From the NCBI RefSeq assembly GCF_003268595.1, contig NZ_CP029797.1, positions 1,819,501-1,883,500 on the forward strand: a DNA stretch of 64,000 nt, given 5' to 3'. Below, one piece after another: positions 37,466-46,798 of this stretch. Made by a program: the position numbers and the translations under genes. Numbering within the stretch: the stretch's first letter is position 1; every line of letters starts with the position of its first letter. The stretch comes from Paraliobacillus zengyii (GTDB lineage Bacteria; Bacillota; Bacilli; Bacillales; Amphibacillaceae). The notes beneath the pieces are model-generated. The model searched no databases and was not told where the DNA came from. It saw nothing but the letters and a program-made list of their open reading frames with translations.

Positions 37466-40039
37466 ATGCTGATCAAACGAAAAATCCTCTATCTTATAAT
37501 AAGTAGTCTAGTCGTTGCTGTATTAGGTCATTTGTTTTTTTTGAGAGAATGGCTATTAGATAGATATATGGTCGGACCAAATGATGGTTTGCAACAGATG
37601 GTTACCTTTAAAAAAATTTTGTATGAACAATATAAAAGTGGAAATTACTTTTATTCCTATCAATTTGGTCTTGGAGGTGGAACGTACAGCCAATTAGCAT
37701 TTTATTTCTCCACATCATTTCTATTCATTTTGTCAGCAATTTTTATTTTTGTATTACAAGCCTTAGATGTTATTGGACCTGCTGATACACTGTTTTGGGC
37801 AAATGCTTCAATATTTATAAGTATTGTTCGATTAACTTCAATCATTGTTATAACAAGTATTGTATTTCATTATATGAAAAGTGATTGGTTGCCTGCATTT
37901 ACAGGGGCCTGTTTCTATGGATTAGCTACTATTTATTTCCGACATGTGACGTATTGGGAGTTCTTTGCCGATGCAATGATCTGGATTCCACTACTCGTAT
38001 TTGGAGTTGAAAAAGTTTTCCGAGAGAAAAGACCAAATTGGCTCATTTTTGCGATAGCTGTAACGCTTATTAATAATTTTTACTTTGCATATGTTAATTT
38101 AATTTTTATTATTCTATATATTATCTTTCGTTGGTTTATTCCGTTGGCAGAGAATGAATCAGATAAAGGCAAGTACGCTAAGCTTTTTATTTGTTCAGGT
38201 TTTTTAGGATTTGGAATTAGTGCAGTAGCTTTTATACCAGCTGTTTATGGATATTTACATAACTTTCGACCAGCATATCAGAAATCCGTATCTTTTTTTA
38301 GCTGGGATAATATTTTATTTGATAGTCGTTATATTATTCTACCTACCGTATTTTTACTACTTTTATTCAGTCTTTCTCTTTTCAAAGTGCAGACATTTAG
38401 ACTGTATTCTGTTTTAAGTAGTTTTTTTATCTTCTTTCATTTTAGTCCACTTGTTGCAAGTGCATTCAATGGCTTCTCAGCACCTCAATATCGTTGGGAA
38501 TACTTGATTTCTTTTTCTATTGCAGGAGCTATTTCATTTGGTTTAGAACACATTCAACGTGTAACGAAAAGAAGAATGATCTTATCAAGTGTAATTGTAC
38601 TAATTCTTTATCTTGGTACAATTATATTTATTGATGATTTACATGTTTTTTCACTGCTTTCTTTGGCAATTTTATTAATGGTATCTATTACTATCTTATT
38701 ACTTTTTTATGCTGTATTTAAAAAAGAAAAAAGTGCTTTTTATATTATGTATGTAGGACTTTTGTTACTCGTAATCATTTTTGCGAATAGTTTTCAATAT
38801 GGTCTTTCTCAAGCAGGGGAAGTTAGTAAATCCTCTAAAAATTATTTGTTGAGCGATAAATATAACGGAAAAGAACAAAGAGAGCTTTTGCAACAAATTA
38901 AAAACAAAGACCCCGATTCGCTATACCGGATTGACTGGAAAGTAGACAGACTTAATAATACACCAATTGTGCAAGATTTTAACGGAATAAGTGTGTACGG
39001 TAGTATACTAAACGAACACTTGATCGATCTTTATTTGAACGATCTAAATATTGACACAGGGAGGGAAAGTGTTAGTAGATATGCAACATTTGGTAATCGG
39101 GCGCACTTATATAGTTTATTTCAAGGAAAGTACATGATAAGGGAGAAGGAAAGCGAAGAGGGCGTACCATATGGATTTTCAAAAATACTTGAATCAAAGA
39201 ACTATATCGTTTTAGAAAACAATAATGTATTGCCTTTTATTCGAACAACTAAAAATTTCTTTTCAGAAAAAGATGTCGAACAGGTTTCTGATTTAAGTAA
39301 AGAGTATGCGATGCTCGAAGGTGTAATTATATCCAACACGAAACAAACAAACGCAGAAATAGCACAAGACGCTAATCTTATCGACCAAACGAAAATCATG
39401 ATGGTTGGTGCTTCTTATACGAATAACGTATTAACTGTTACTGAGGAAAATGGTGGTTTAGATATAGAAACAGATTCATTAACGTCTGCAGCAAAGGATC
39501 TGTACGTACACTTTCATTTAGAGAACACTGCAGTCGATCAAGGGTTTACATTAAAAGTAAACGATTATAAAACTGCACGAAAATCTAATCAATCTATTTA
39601 TAAAACATATGATGATGAGCTAACAATCCGCGTAGATAATTCGAATAAAATTCGAATTAGACTACCTAAAGGAAAGTACATCTTAAGAGATTTAGAACTA
39701 TATCAAACAGACTATGCCCGTTTGGAATATCAAAAAAACAAGGTATCAAATAATAGTACGTTAAAGTGGAAAGATAATCGAATATCCATAACTTTTAACA
39801 ACGATAGAAATGATTATTTCATGATGCTACCTATTCCATTTGAAAAAGGGTGGCAAGTTAAAGTTAATAATAAAAAGCAAAAAATTGAGAAGGTTAACTA
39901 TGCTTTTATTGGATTTCCCATAGACAAAGATGAAAACGAGATAGAATTACTCTATTATCCACCTTATTTTATACTATCGATTGTTTTATCGAGTTTTAGC
40001 CTACTCTTATCTATATTAATTTGCAGAAGAAACCAATAA
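37466..40039 (+). CDS. yfhO: YfhO family membrane glycosyltransferase
   Basis: An 857-residue GT-C fold protein with about 12-14 helices in the first 450 residues, a large extracytoplasmic domain (about 460-830) and a last helix before a basic C-terminus. The first loop, with RYMVGPNDGLQQMV, holds the catalytic Asp expected for YfhO. It should transfer the sugar from the lipid carrier to an external acceptor; in B. subtilis and Listeria, CsbB/GtcA/YfhO-type sets decorate lipoteichoic acid. It lies 12 bases after the gtrA-type gene. Confidence 0.88.
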   Translation: MLIKRKILYLIISSLVVAVLGHLFFLREWLLDRYMVGPNDGLQQMVTFKKILYEQYKSGNYFYSYQFGLGGGTYSQLAFYFSTSFLFILSAIFIFVLQALDVIGPADTLFWANASIFISIVRLTSIIVITSIVFHYMKSDWLPAFTGACFYGLATIYFRHVTYWEFFADAMIWIPLLVFGVEKVFREKRPNWLIFAIAVTLINNFYFAYVNLIFIILYIIFRWFIPLAENESDKGKYAKLFICSGFLGFGISAVAFIPAVYGYLHNFRPAYQKSVSFFSWDNILFDSRYIILPTVFLLLLFSLSLFKVQTFRLYSVLSSFFIFFHFSPLVASAFNGFSAPQYRWEYLISFSIAGAISFGLEHIQRVTKRRMILSSVIVLILYLGTIIFIDDLHVFSLLSLAILLMVSITILLLFYAVFKKEKSAFYIMYVGLLLLVIIFANSFQYGLSQAGEVSKSSKNYLLSDKYNGKEQRELLQQIKNKDPDSLYRIDWKVDRLNNTPIVQDFNGISVYGSILNEHLIDLYLNDLNIDTGRESVSRYATFGNRAHLYSLFQGKYMIREKESEEGVPYGFSKILESKNYIVLENNNVLPFIRTTKNFFSEKDVEQVSDLSKEYAMLEGVIISNTKQTNAEIAQDANLIDQTKIMMVGASYTNNVLTVTEENGGLDIETDSLTSAAKDLYVHFHLENTAVDQGFTLKVNDYKTARKSNQSIYKTYDDELTIRVDNSNKIRIRLPKGKYILRDLELYQTDYARLEYQKNKVSNNSTLKWKDNRISITFNNDRNDYFMMLPIPFEKGWQVKVNNKKQKIEKVNYAFIGFPIDKDENEIELLYYPPYFILSIVLSSFSLLLSILICRRNQ

Positions 40040-40282
40040 GAGAAAAAGTCATATTTTGCGGTTGCCCGGGTAATATTTTCGGAAAGTCTTATATAAATCA
40101 GTTGTTTTCTTATGGAATTTGTTATTAGAGGAATTCTAAGCACCAGTTTTAATGAGGATATAGGAATTAGTTGTTAGAATATTTAAGAAAAGAATATCTA
40201 AATTTAAGCCTCCGTTATGGAAGATCAGTCCACACGTAAAACCTTTTTATTTCATATAAAGGTAGTGAAGGAGGTTTGACAA

Positions 40283-41092
40283 ATGCCGAAAATTTTTATT
40301 GATCCTGGACATGGGGGAAATGATTCAGGTGCAAGTAGTAACGGGTTAGTAGAAAAGGATATAACATTAAATATTGCTCTAAAATTACAACAGATATTGA
40401 ACGATTCTTATCAAAATGTCACCACACGTCTATCAAGAACAACAGATCAGTCAGTTTCCCTGACCAATCGAACAAACGCTGCGAATGATTGGAATGCCGA
40501 TTACTATCTTTCCATTCACATTAACGCAGGTGGCGGTGTTGGTTTTGAAAGCTATATATGGAATGGTAATTTTGCTTCGAAATCTGAAACAGAACGATTG
40601 CGATCTACTATTCACGACGAAATTGTTGAAACGATTGGATGGCGTGATCGAGGTAAAAAAGAAGCGAATTTTCATGTGTTAAGAGAAACGACGATGCCAG
40701 CAATATTGACAGAAAATGGTTTTATAGATAATGATGCTGAAGCTGAAGAAATGAAAACGCCACAATGGATTGAACAAGTAGCACGTGCACATGCATCTGG
40801 TATCGCACAAGCATTTGAATTAGAAGAAGACTCGAATGCAGAAGAACCTGATACGTCATCTTTTTACCGAGTTGTTACAGGTTCGTTTCAATCCGAGAAA
40901 AATGCGAAGCAACGTAGATATGTTCTAAATAGGCATGGTTATAGTAGTTTTATAACGGAATTTAATGACCAAGGGCAAGTTTACTTCCGAGTGATTGTTG
41001 GGTCATTTCAAAACAGGTCCAATGCTGAAGGCCGTGTAGATGAATTAAATGAAATAGGGTTTGATTCATTTATTAGTACGTTCAACGGATAA
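40283..41092 (+). CDS. cwlC: N-acetylmuramoyl-L-alanine amidase, CwlC-like
   Basis: A 269-residue Amidase_3 enzyme: zinc ligands His10 (DPGHGG), Glu24 and His79 (SIHIN), and the catalytic Glu in LTENGFIDN. It ends in two SPOR repeats (FYRVVTGSFQSEKNAKQRRY and YFRVIVGSFQNRSNAEGRV). No signal peptide is seen, as in B. subtilis CwlC, a SigK-dependent enzyme that lyses the mother cell at the end of sporulation. GAAGGAGG precedes the ATG. Upstream, CATATAAAG at 40253-40261 only partly fits a SigK -10 element. Confidence 0.88.
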   Translation: MPKIFIDPGHGGNDSGASSNGLVEKDITLNIALKLQQILNDSYQNVTTRLSRTTDQSVSLTNRTNAANDWNADYYLSIHINAGGGVGFESYIWNGNFASKSETERLRSTIHDEIVETIGWRDRGKKEANFHVLRETTMPAILTENGFIDNDAEAEEMKTPQWIEQVARAHASGIAQAFELEEDSNAEEPDTSSFYRVVTGSFQSEKNAKQRRYVLNRHGYSSFITEFNDQGQVYFRVIVGSFQNRSNAEGRVDELNEIGFDSFISTFNG

Positions 41093-41133
41093 AAGAAATC
41101 TCCACTATGTTTAAGTGGAGATTTCTTTTATTG
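41091..41133. terminator. Bidirectional terminator between cwlC and lexA
   Basis: Perfect 16-bp stem (41091-41106 with 41114-41129) with T runs on both strands. It overlaps the cwlC stop codon. Confidence 0.85.
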
Positions 41134-41766
41134 TTAATGGATATTTCTATATAAGCCTATTACTCTACCTAAAATGGAAACATTATCATATATGAGTGGT
41201 TCCATTGTTGCGTTTTCGGGTTGTAGACGAATATGGTCTTTTTCTTTGAAAAAGCGCTTAACTGTAGCCTCATTCTCATCTGTCATGGCGACTACAATTT
41301 CTCCATTTTGAGCGGTTTGCTGTTGTTTTACAATTACCATGTCACCATCTAATATACCTGCTTCGATCATACTTTCGCCTTCAATTACAAGTACAAAAAT
41401 TGACTGATCGGTAGCATCTCCATGTGTAAGAGTTAAAGGTAGTGGGATGTATTCTTCAATGTTTTCAACAGCAGTAATGGGGATACCAGCAGTAACTTTC
41501 CCTATAACAGGTGCAAACGTTACTTCTCCTTTAGGAATACTAGAGTCATCAGCGGCATGTAATACTTCTATTGCTCTAGGTTTCGTTGGATCTCTACGTA
41601 TGTATCCTTTTTTCTCTAGTCGAGCAAGGTGCCCATGTACGGTGGAACTTGATGCTAGACCAACAGCCCCGCCAATTTCTCTTACTGAAGGTGGATATCC
41701 TTTTGCTGCTACTTCATCTTTAATATAATCTAAGATTGCTTGTTGACGTTTTGAAATTTTCGTCAT
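41134..41766 (-). CDS. lexA: LexA, SOS repressor
   Basis: A 210-residue LexA. The winged-helix domain (1-65; [20 protein letters not shown]) is joined to the S24 autoprotease domain: cleavage site Ala93-Gly94, nucleophile Ser132 (EGESMIEAG) and Lys170. On DNA damage RecA filaments trigger self-cleavage. ATG 41766 has GGAGGTG upstream on the minus strand; the longer frame to 41829 runs into the promoter. An SOS box overlaps its own promoter, so it is autoregulated, and it is divergent from the SOS operon. Confidence 0.96.
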   Translation of the reverse strand: MTKISKRQQAILDYIKDEVAAKGYPPSVREIGGAVGLASSSTVHGHLARLEKKGYIRRDPTKPRAIEVLHAADDSSIPKGEVTFAPVIGKVTAGIPITAVENIEEYIPLPLTLTHGDATDQSIFVLVIEGESMIEAGILDGDMVIVKQQQTAQNGEIVVAMTDENEATVKRFFKEKDHIRLQPENATMEPLIYDNVSILGRVIGLYRNIH

Positions 41767-41800
41767 AATGATGCACCTCCGTACATATTTTATTAGTGAA

Positions 41801-41829
41801 AGTATAGCATGTTTATCACAAATACACAA
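41801..41829 (-). promoter_or_regulatory. lexA promoter
   Basis: On the minus strand, TTGTGT (41824-41829), a 17-base spacer ending TGC, and TATACT (41801-41806) give an extended -10 promoter. Confidence 0.55.
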
Positions 41830-41840
41830 ACATAAGTTCT
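41827..41840 (-). promoter_or_regulatory. SOS box at lexA promoter
   Basis: On the minus strand AGAACTTATGTTTG fits the Bacillus LexA operator CGAACNNNNGTTCG with two mismatches, both at outer positions. It overlaps the lexA -35 region. Confidence 0.65.
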
Positions 41841-41849
41841 AAAAAAGAC

Positions 41850-41877
41850 TTGACAGGAACAATCGTTCGGTTATAAT
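41850..41877 (+). promoter_or_regulatory. Strong promoter of SOS operon
   Basis: Consensus TTGACA (41850-41855), a 16-base spacer and consensus TATAAT (41872-41877). The first SOS box fills most of the spacer. Confidence 0.85.
41856..41869 (+). promoter_or_regulatory. SOS box 1 of peptide-yneB operon
   Basis: GGAACAATCGTTCG, one mismatch to CGAACNNNNGTTCG, lies between the -35 and -10 elements. Confidence 0.85.
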
Positions 41878-41889
41878 AAAATACAGATG

Positions 41890-41903
41890 CGAACAATCGT
41901 TCT
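41890..41903 (+). promoter_or_regulatory. SOS box 2 of peptide-yneB operon
   Basis: CGAACAATCGTTCT, one mismatch to consensus, is centred 34 bases from box 1 and lies just downstream of the expected start point. Two boxes suggest tight repression. Confidence 0.85.
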
Positions 41904-41925
41904 TAATATCAAAGGAGGAAACAAA

Positions 41926-42027
41926 ATGTTTAATAAAATAACTAATATTACTATGGTGGATTTATTCTATTTCATTTCGTTCATTCTTACGTTAGGATTT
42001 ATGTATATGGGTTTAGTTTCTAGTTAA
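41926..42027 (+). CDS. 33-residue SOS-controlled membrane peptide in the yneA position
   Basis: The ATG lies 7 bases after a perfect AAAGGAGG (41911-41918), the best ribosome binding site in this region, and the frame ends at TAA 42025-42027. The product has a short polar N-terminus (MFNKITNITMVD) and one hydrophobic segment (about 11-31: LFYFISFILTLGFMYMGLV). It is the first gene of a LexA-controlled operon followed by yneB and ynzC. In B. subtilis this place is held by yneA, a LysM-bearing SOS cell-division inhibitor; this peptide has no LysM domain. By position and size it may be a division inhibitor comparable to the 29-residue SidA of Caulobacter. That function is inference; no homology is claimed. 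Confidence 0.75.
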   Translation: MFNKITNITMVDLFYFISFILTLGFMYMGLVSS

Positions 42028-42040
42028 AAAATATGTTTAA

Positions 42041-42724
<684 letters not shown>

Positions 42725-42726
42725 AT

Positions 42727-42766
42727 AGACAAGGAATCCATATTAAAGGATACTTGTCTTTTCTGT
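42727..42766 (+). terminator. Hairpin between yneB and ynzC
   Basis: AGACAAG pairs with CTTGTCT with an inner GGAATCC/GGAT part and a short T-rich end (42727-42763). A partial terminator, so ynzC may receive reduced read-through. Confidence 0.55.
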
Positions 42767-42801
42767 TTTCGAGAAAACTTTATACGTAAAGGAGAAGAAC
42801 G

Positions 42802-43026
42802 ATGTTAGCTAAAGATAAATTAGATCGTATTAATATGCTGGCTAAAAAGGCCAAACAAGAAGGGTTAACAAGTGAAGAAAAAGAAGAACAGCAAAAACTA
42901 AGACAAGAATATTTAAAAAATGTACGACAATCTTTTAAAAATGAATTCAAAGGGATGAAGATCATTGATCCTAATGGAGATGATGTCACTCCAGAAAAAG
43001 TGAAGAATTTGAGAAAAGAAAATTAA
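42802..43026 (+). CDS. ynzC: YnzC, DUF896 family protein
   Basis: A 74-residue helical protein beginning [20 protein letters not shown], the DUF896 signature, followed by [18 protein letters not shown]. Known YnzC structures are two-helix hairpins. The gene is SOS-regulated in B. subtilis, with unknown function. AAAGGAG lies 8 bases before the ATG. Confidence 0.92.
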   Translation: MLAKDKLDRINMLAKKAKQEGLTSEEKEEQQKLRQEYLKNVRQSFKNEFKGMKIIDPNGDDVTPEKVKNLRKEN

Positions 43027-43133
43027 AAATAATTGAATATTCTTGAAGATAGTACTTGTTTATTATCCGTTTTCATTATAGGATATTAATTGTACGTACA
43101 TATTTTCATAATTTTCGAAAGGGGATACAAAGT

Positions 43134-45140
43134 ATGTCAAAACAAACTGAACAACGCTCTATTAACACGATTCGCACGCTATCTATTGATGCAATTGAAA
43201 ATGCTAACTCTGGGCACCCAGGATTACCAATGGGGGCAGCACCAATGGCATATACATTATGGACTGACTTTATGGACCATAATCCGAAAAACTCTAGTTG
43301 GTTTAACCGAGATAGATTTGTATTATCAGCAGGACACGGATCTATGCTATTGTACTCGTTACTACATTTATCAGGTTACAACGTATCAATTGAAGATTTA
43401 AAAGGATTTCGTCAGTGGGGATCTATCACTCCAGGTCATCCTGAAGTAACACACACGGACGGAATTGAAGCAACTACTGGGCCATTAGGACAAGGTGTTG
43501 CGATGTCTGTTGGTATGGCAATGGCTGAAGAGCACTTAGCTGCTAAATACAATAGAGATAATTTTAATGTAGTTGATCACTTTACTTATGCGCTTGTTAG
43601 TGATGGCGATCTAATGGAAGGTGTTTCACATGAGACAGCATCTTTAGCTGGACATTTAGGCTTAGGTAAACTTATTGCACTATATGATTCTAATGACATT
43701 TCATTAGATGGTGAATTAGACCAGGCTTTTTCTGAAAATGTAGAAGATCGTTTTAAAGCATATGGCTGGGAAGTAATTCGAGTAGAAGATGGCAATGATA
43801 TTATCGCTATTCGTGAAGCGATCAAAAAAGCGAAAACAAATCTAGATCAACCTACTTTAATTGAAGTGAAGACTGTTATTGGATATGGTTCACCAAATAA
43901 ATCAGCTTCTTCTGCTTCACATGGTGCGCCATTAGGTGCAGATGAAATTAAATTAACAAAAGAATTTTATGACTGGAGTCATGAAGATTTCTTCGTGCCT
44001 GAAGAAGTTTATCAAGATTTTGAAGAGAAAATTGTAACACGTGGTAAAAAGACTGAAGCAGAGTGGAATGATGTATTTTCAGCATATAAAAAAGCACATC
44101 CAGAGCTTGCTAAGGAACTGGAAGATGCAATCAAAGGTGAACTACCATCAGATTGGGCAAAAGACCTTCCAGTATATGAAGCTGGCGAACATACACTTGC
44201 TACAAGAGCATCATCAGGTGAAGTTTTAAATGCAGTAGCGGAAGCAGTACCATATTTCTTTGGTGGAAGTGCTGACTTAGCTGGTTCAAATAAAACAAAA
44301 ATTAATGGTGCAGAAGATTTCTCTAAAAATAATTATTCTGGTCGAAATATTTGGTTTGGTGTACGTGAATTTGCGATGGCTGCAGCCTTAAATGGTATGG
44401 CATTACATGGCGGATTAAAAGTTTTTGGTGGCACATTCTTTGTATTCAGTGACTATTTACGTCCTGCTGTACGTTTATCTGCCATTCAAGAATTACCTGT
44501 CACATATGTTTTGACACACGATTCTATTGCTGTTGGGGAAGATGGTCCAACACATGAGCCGGTTGAGCAGCTTGCTGCATTTAGAGCAATGCCAAATCTA
44601 TCAGTTATTCGTCCAGGTGATGGTAATGAAGTACAAGCAGCATGGCGTCTAGCTTTAGAGTCTGAAAAGGTACCAACTATGCTTGTTTTAACAAGACAGA
44701 ACCTACCAACATTACCAGATACGAAAGATAATGCATATGAAGGTGTTAAAAAAGGTGCTTATGTAGTAAGTGCTGCAACAAAAGCAACACCTGATGCACT
44801 ATTACTTGCTTCTGGATCTGAAGTTCAGTTAGCAGTAAAAGCACAAGCCGAATTAAAAGAAAAAGGTTATGATGTAAGTGTTGTGAGTATGCCATCTTGG
44901 GATCGTTTTAATAAACAAGATAAAGCATACAAAGAACAAGTCATACCATCTACTGTTAAGAAGCGTTTAGCAATTGAAATGGCATCACCATTTGGTTGGG
45001 AACGTTATACAGGTGATGAAGGTGACATATTAGCAATTGATACATTTGGTGCATCTGCTAATGGTGATAAGATCATGCAAGAATATGGTTTCACTGTTGA
45101 TAATGTAGTTAAAAGATTTGAAGCGATGATTAAAGCGTAA
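43134..45140 (+). CDS. tkt: Transketolase
   Basis: A 668-residue thiamine-diphosphate enzyme of the non-oxidative pentose phosphate pathway. [17 protein letters not shown], the ThDP-binding GDGDLMEG-like segment SDGDLMEGV (about 156-164) and the C-terminal [22 protein letters not shown] are all present. ATG 43134 has AAAGGGG upstream; the frame open from 43056 is not supported. It links with the gluconate genes metabolically and sits in the conserved ynzC-tkt-sirA order. Confidence 0.96.
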   Translation: MSKQTEQRSINTIRTLSIDAIENANSGHPGLPMGAAPMAYTLWTDFMDHNPKNSSWFNRDRFVLSAGHGSMLLYSLLHLSGYNVSIEDLKGFRQWGSITPGHPEVTHTDGIEATTGPLGQGVAMSVGMAMAEEHLAAKYNRDNFNVVDHFTYALVSDGDLMEGVSHETASLAGHLGLGKLIALYDSNDISLDGELDQAFSENVEDRFKAYGWEVIRVEDGNDIIAIREAIKKAKTNLDQPTLIEVKTVIGYGSPNKSASSASHGAPLGADEIKLTKEFYDWSHEDFFVPEEVYQDFEEKIVTRGKKTEAEWNDVFSAYKKAHPELAKELEDAIKGELPSDWAKDLPVYEAGEHTLATRASSGEVLNAVAEAVPYFFGGSADLAGSNKTKINGAEDFSKNNYSGRNIWFGVREFAMAAALNGMALHGGLKVFGGTFFVFSDYLRPAVRLSAIQELPVTYVLTHDSIAVGEDGPTHEPVEQLAAFRAMPNLSVIRPGDGNEVQAAWRLALESEKVPTMLVLTRQNLPTLPDTKDNAYEGVKKGAYVVSAATKATPDALLLASGSEVQLAVKAQAELKEKGYDVSVVSMPSWDRFNKQDKAYKEQVIPSTVKKRLAIEMASPFGWERYTGDEGDILAIDTFGASANGDKIMQEYGFTVDNVVKRFEAMIKA

Positions 45141-45151
45141 TTTAACCAATT

Positions 45152-45187
45152 CCTCACTTTATTTCACAATAAAGTGAGGTTTTTTTT
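45152..45187 (+). terminator. tkt terminator
   Basis: Perfect 12-bp stem (45152-45163 with 45168-45179), 4-base loop, eight T residues. Confidence 0.9.
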
Positions 45188-45190
45188 GGA

Positions 45191-45266
45191 TTTGACAAAA
45201 GCTTATTATTTTTTTACTTCATTATGACAAGATATGCATCTTTTTTTTTGTATACTGTTTGTCAAA
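45191..45266. promoter_or_regulatory. Spo0A-box-like sites upstream of sirA
   Basis: TTTGACAAA (45191-45199, reverse strand TTTGTCAAA) and TTTGTCAAA (45258-45266) both fit the 0A-box consensus TTTGTCRAA. A -10-like TATACT is at 45251-45256. In B. subtilis sirA is activated by Spo0A-P. Confidence 0.55.
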
Positions 45267-45282
45267 AGAGGGGGACAAGCTT

Positions 45283-45711
45283 ATGCAAAAATATTATGTG
45301 TTTTTTTTAAATAGTGAAGTTTGTTATTCTTATTTCTATAAACCAGAGTTACTAAATCGGTTTTTTCAATCTTATTTTGATCAGCAAAACAGAAAAGATT
45401 TAGCTGCACAATTTCTATACATAACTAGGACGATATCTGCTGATCAATTGCTGCATTATGTAAATGAAAATGCAAAAAAAAATCGTTATGTCCAGAATAA
45501 ACGTATTGTCTATTATTTTAACCAGAATGCTACTAATACATTTACTGTGCATGAAAGATGGCTTGAAGTAGATTGTGAATCACTAGAGGTAGCCAATACC
45601 ATGTTATTTGAATGGCTAGAGAAGTATGATCACTGTTGTTATATTATGGAGAAGAGTGGCATGAATTACGGCTGGCTCTCTCCAATCAAAAAACAAGTCT
45701 TGCTTTCCTAG
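45283..45711 (+). CDS. sirA: SirA, sporulation inhibitor of replication
   Basis: A 142-residue protein in the exact place of B. subtilis sirA (yneE), between tkt and yneF. Similar features are the aromatic N-terminus KYYVFFLNSEVCYSYFY, a hydrophobic middle and the end MNYGWLSPIKKQ matching the YGWLNPVKE end of SirA. SirA binds DnaA and blocks replication initiation as cells enter sporulation. ATG 45283 follows AGAGGGGG. Confidence 0.82.
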   Translation: MQKYYVFFLNSEVCYSYFYKPELLNRFFQSYFDQQNRKDLAAQFLYITRTISADQLLHYVNENAKKNRYVQNKRIVYYFNQNATNTFTVHERWLEVDCESLEVANTMLFEWLEKYDHCCYIMEKSGMNYGWLSPIKKQVLLS

Positions 45712-45782
45712 CTCTACTATTGTAATCTTTGTTATTGTCTACTATACTATATGAGAGAGAATTTGAAGGAGGAAGGCTAGAC

Positions 45783-46007
45783 ATGGGCACGATTTGGATT
45801 GTAGTTATTGCTATAGTAGCTTTAATTGCTGGTGTTGCGCTTGGGTTTTTCATCGCTAGAAGATACATGATGAATTATTTGAAAAAGAACCCACCAATTA
45901 ATGAACAAATGTTACGAACACTAATGATGCAGATGGGTCAAAAACCATCACAGAAAAAGATTAATCAAATGATGCGTGCAATGAATAATCAAAATCAAAC
46001 GAAATAA
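45783..46007 (+). CDS. yneF: YneF family membrane protein
   Basis: A 74-residue protein with one N-terminal helix (about 4-24) and a basic tail with [19 protein letters not shown] and [17 protein letters not shown], the full YneF signature. Function unknown although widely conserved in Firmicutes. GAAGGAGG lies 9 bases before ATG 45783. Confidence 0.93.
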   Translation: MGTIWIVVIAIVALIAGVALGFFIARRYMMNYLKKNPPINEQMLRTLMMQMGQKPSQKKINQMMRAMNNQNQTK

Positions 46008-46048
46008 TATATTCAATGATTCAATGATTCGATACGTATAGGCATTGC

Positions 46049-46100
46049 AACTTATAAATCCCTTGCCACCAATTGGTGCAAGGGATTTATAAGTTTTAAC
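46049..46100 (+). terminator. Terminator after yneF
   Basis: Perfect 18-bp stem (46049-46066 with 46078-46095) whose loop contains the small palindrome ACCAATTGGT. Confidence 0.85.
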
Positions 46101-46141
46101 GCAAATATTATCATCTAAAATAAAATGTAAAGGAAGTATAA

Positions 46142-46612
46142 ATGATGTTTTGGGCTATAGCTAGTACAGTTGTGGGATTAATAATGGCAACAACGATGAT
46201 TATTGTTCGTGCACGCGCATCAAAAAGGCCGACAAACGCGGCACGGATCTTACTACCACCTCTTTTTATGAGTACAGGTGCTTTTATGTTTGTAGTGCCT
46301 ATATTTCGCGTCTCTTTCTCACAAGTTGCAGAAGCATTAATTGTGGGAATGGTCTTCTCAATATTTCTTATTAAATCAACTTCGTTTACCTTCGAAAAAG
46401 GGAATATTTATTTAACGCCTTCAAAATATTTTGTTGTTATTTTGGTAGGTCTATTAATTGTTCGAATTATATTAAAGTTAGCTATCAGTTCCTCTATATC
46501 TATTGGTGAAACGAGTGGTATGTTTTTTTTGTTAGCTTTTGGTATGATTGCGACATGGAGATTAGTAATGTTCACGAAATATTTAAAAATAAAAAGTGAT
46601 AATTTCGAATAA
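46142..46612 (+). CDS. ccdC: CcdC-like membrane protein
   Basis: A 156-residue polytopic protein with four to five helices and a cytoplasmic loop RARASKRPTNAARILLPP, the pattern of CcdC (YneJ, DUF1453). In B. subtilis it lies near ccdA but is not essential for cytochrome c maturation. Here ccdA and the yneI response regulator are missing next to it. Two adjacent ATG codons (46142, 46145) are possible starts. Confidence 0.82.
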   Translation: MMFWAIASTVVGLIMATTMIIVRARASKRPTNAARILLPPLFMSTGAFMFVVPIFRVSFSQVAEALIVGMVFSIFLIKSTSFTFEKGNIYLTPSKYFVVILVGLLIVRIILKLAISSSISIGETSGMFFLLAFGMIATWRLVMFTKYLKIKSDNFE

Positions 46613-46798
46613 TCTAATAGTTCGTACGACTCATTATGTTATCATATACTTTATACCTACTTAAGTTTTATTAAAAAAGATTAATTTATCACTATTTTCG
46701 CTAATATTTACTACAAATTGCTAATATACATGAAATAACTGTGTTATCATTGTTAAGTAATGGTAGGGTGGGTTTGGTTCCTTGAAAGGGGGTATTTT

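Noticed and set aside
40253..40261. SigK promoter for the CwlC-like gene
   Set aside because: CATATAAAG differs from CATANNNTA at an important position and no firm -35 is visible; mentioned in the gene entry but not listed as a feature.
46067..46077. Palindrome ACCAATTGGT as an operator
   Set aside because: It is the loop of a long terminator stem and is explained by that.
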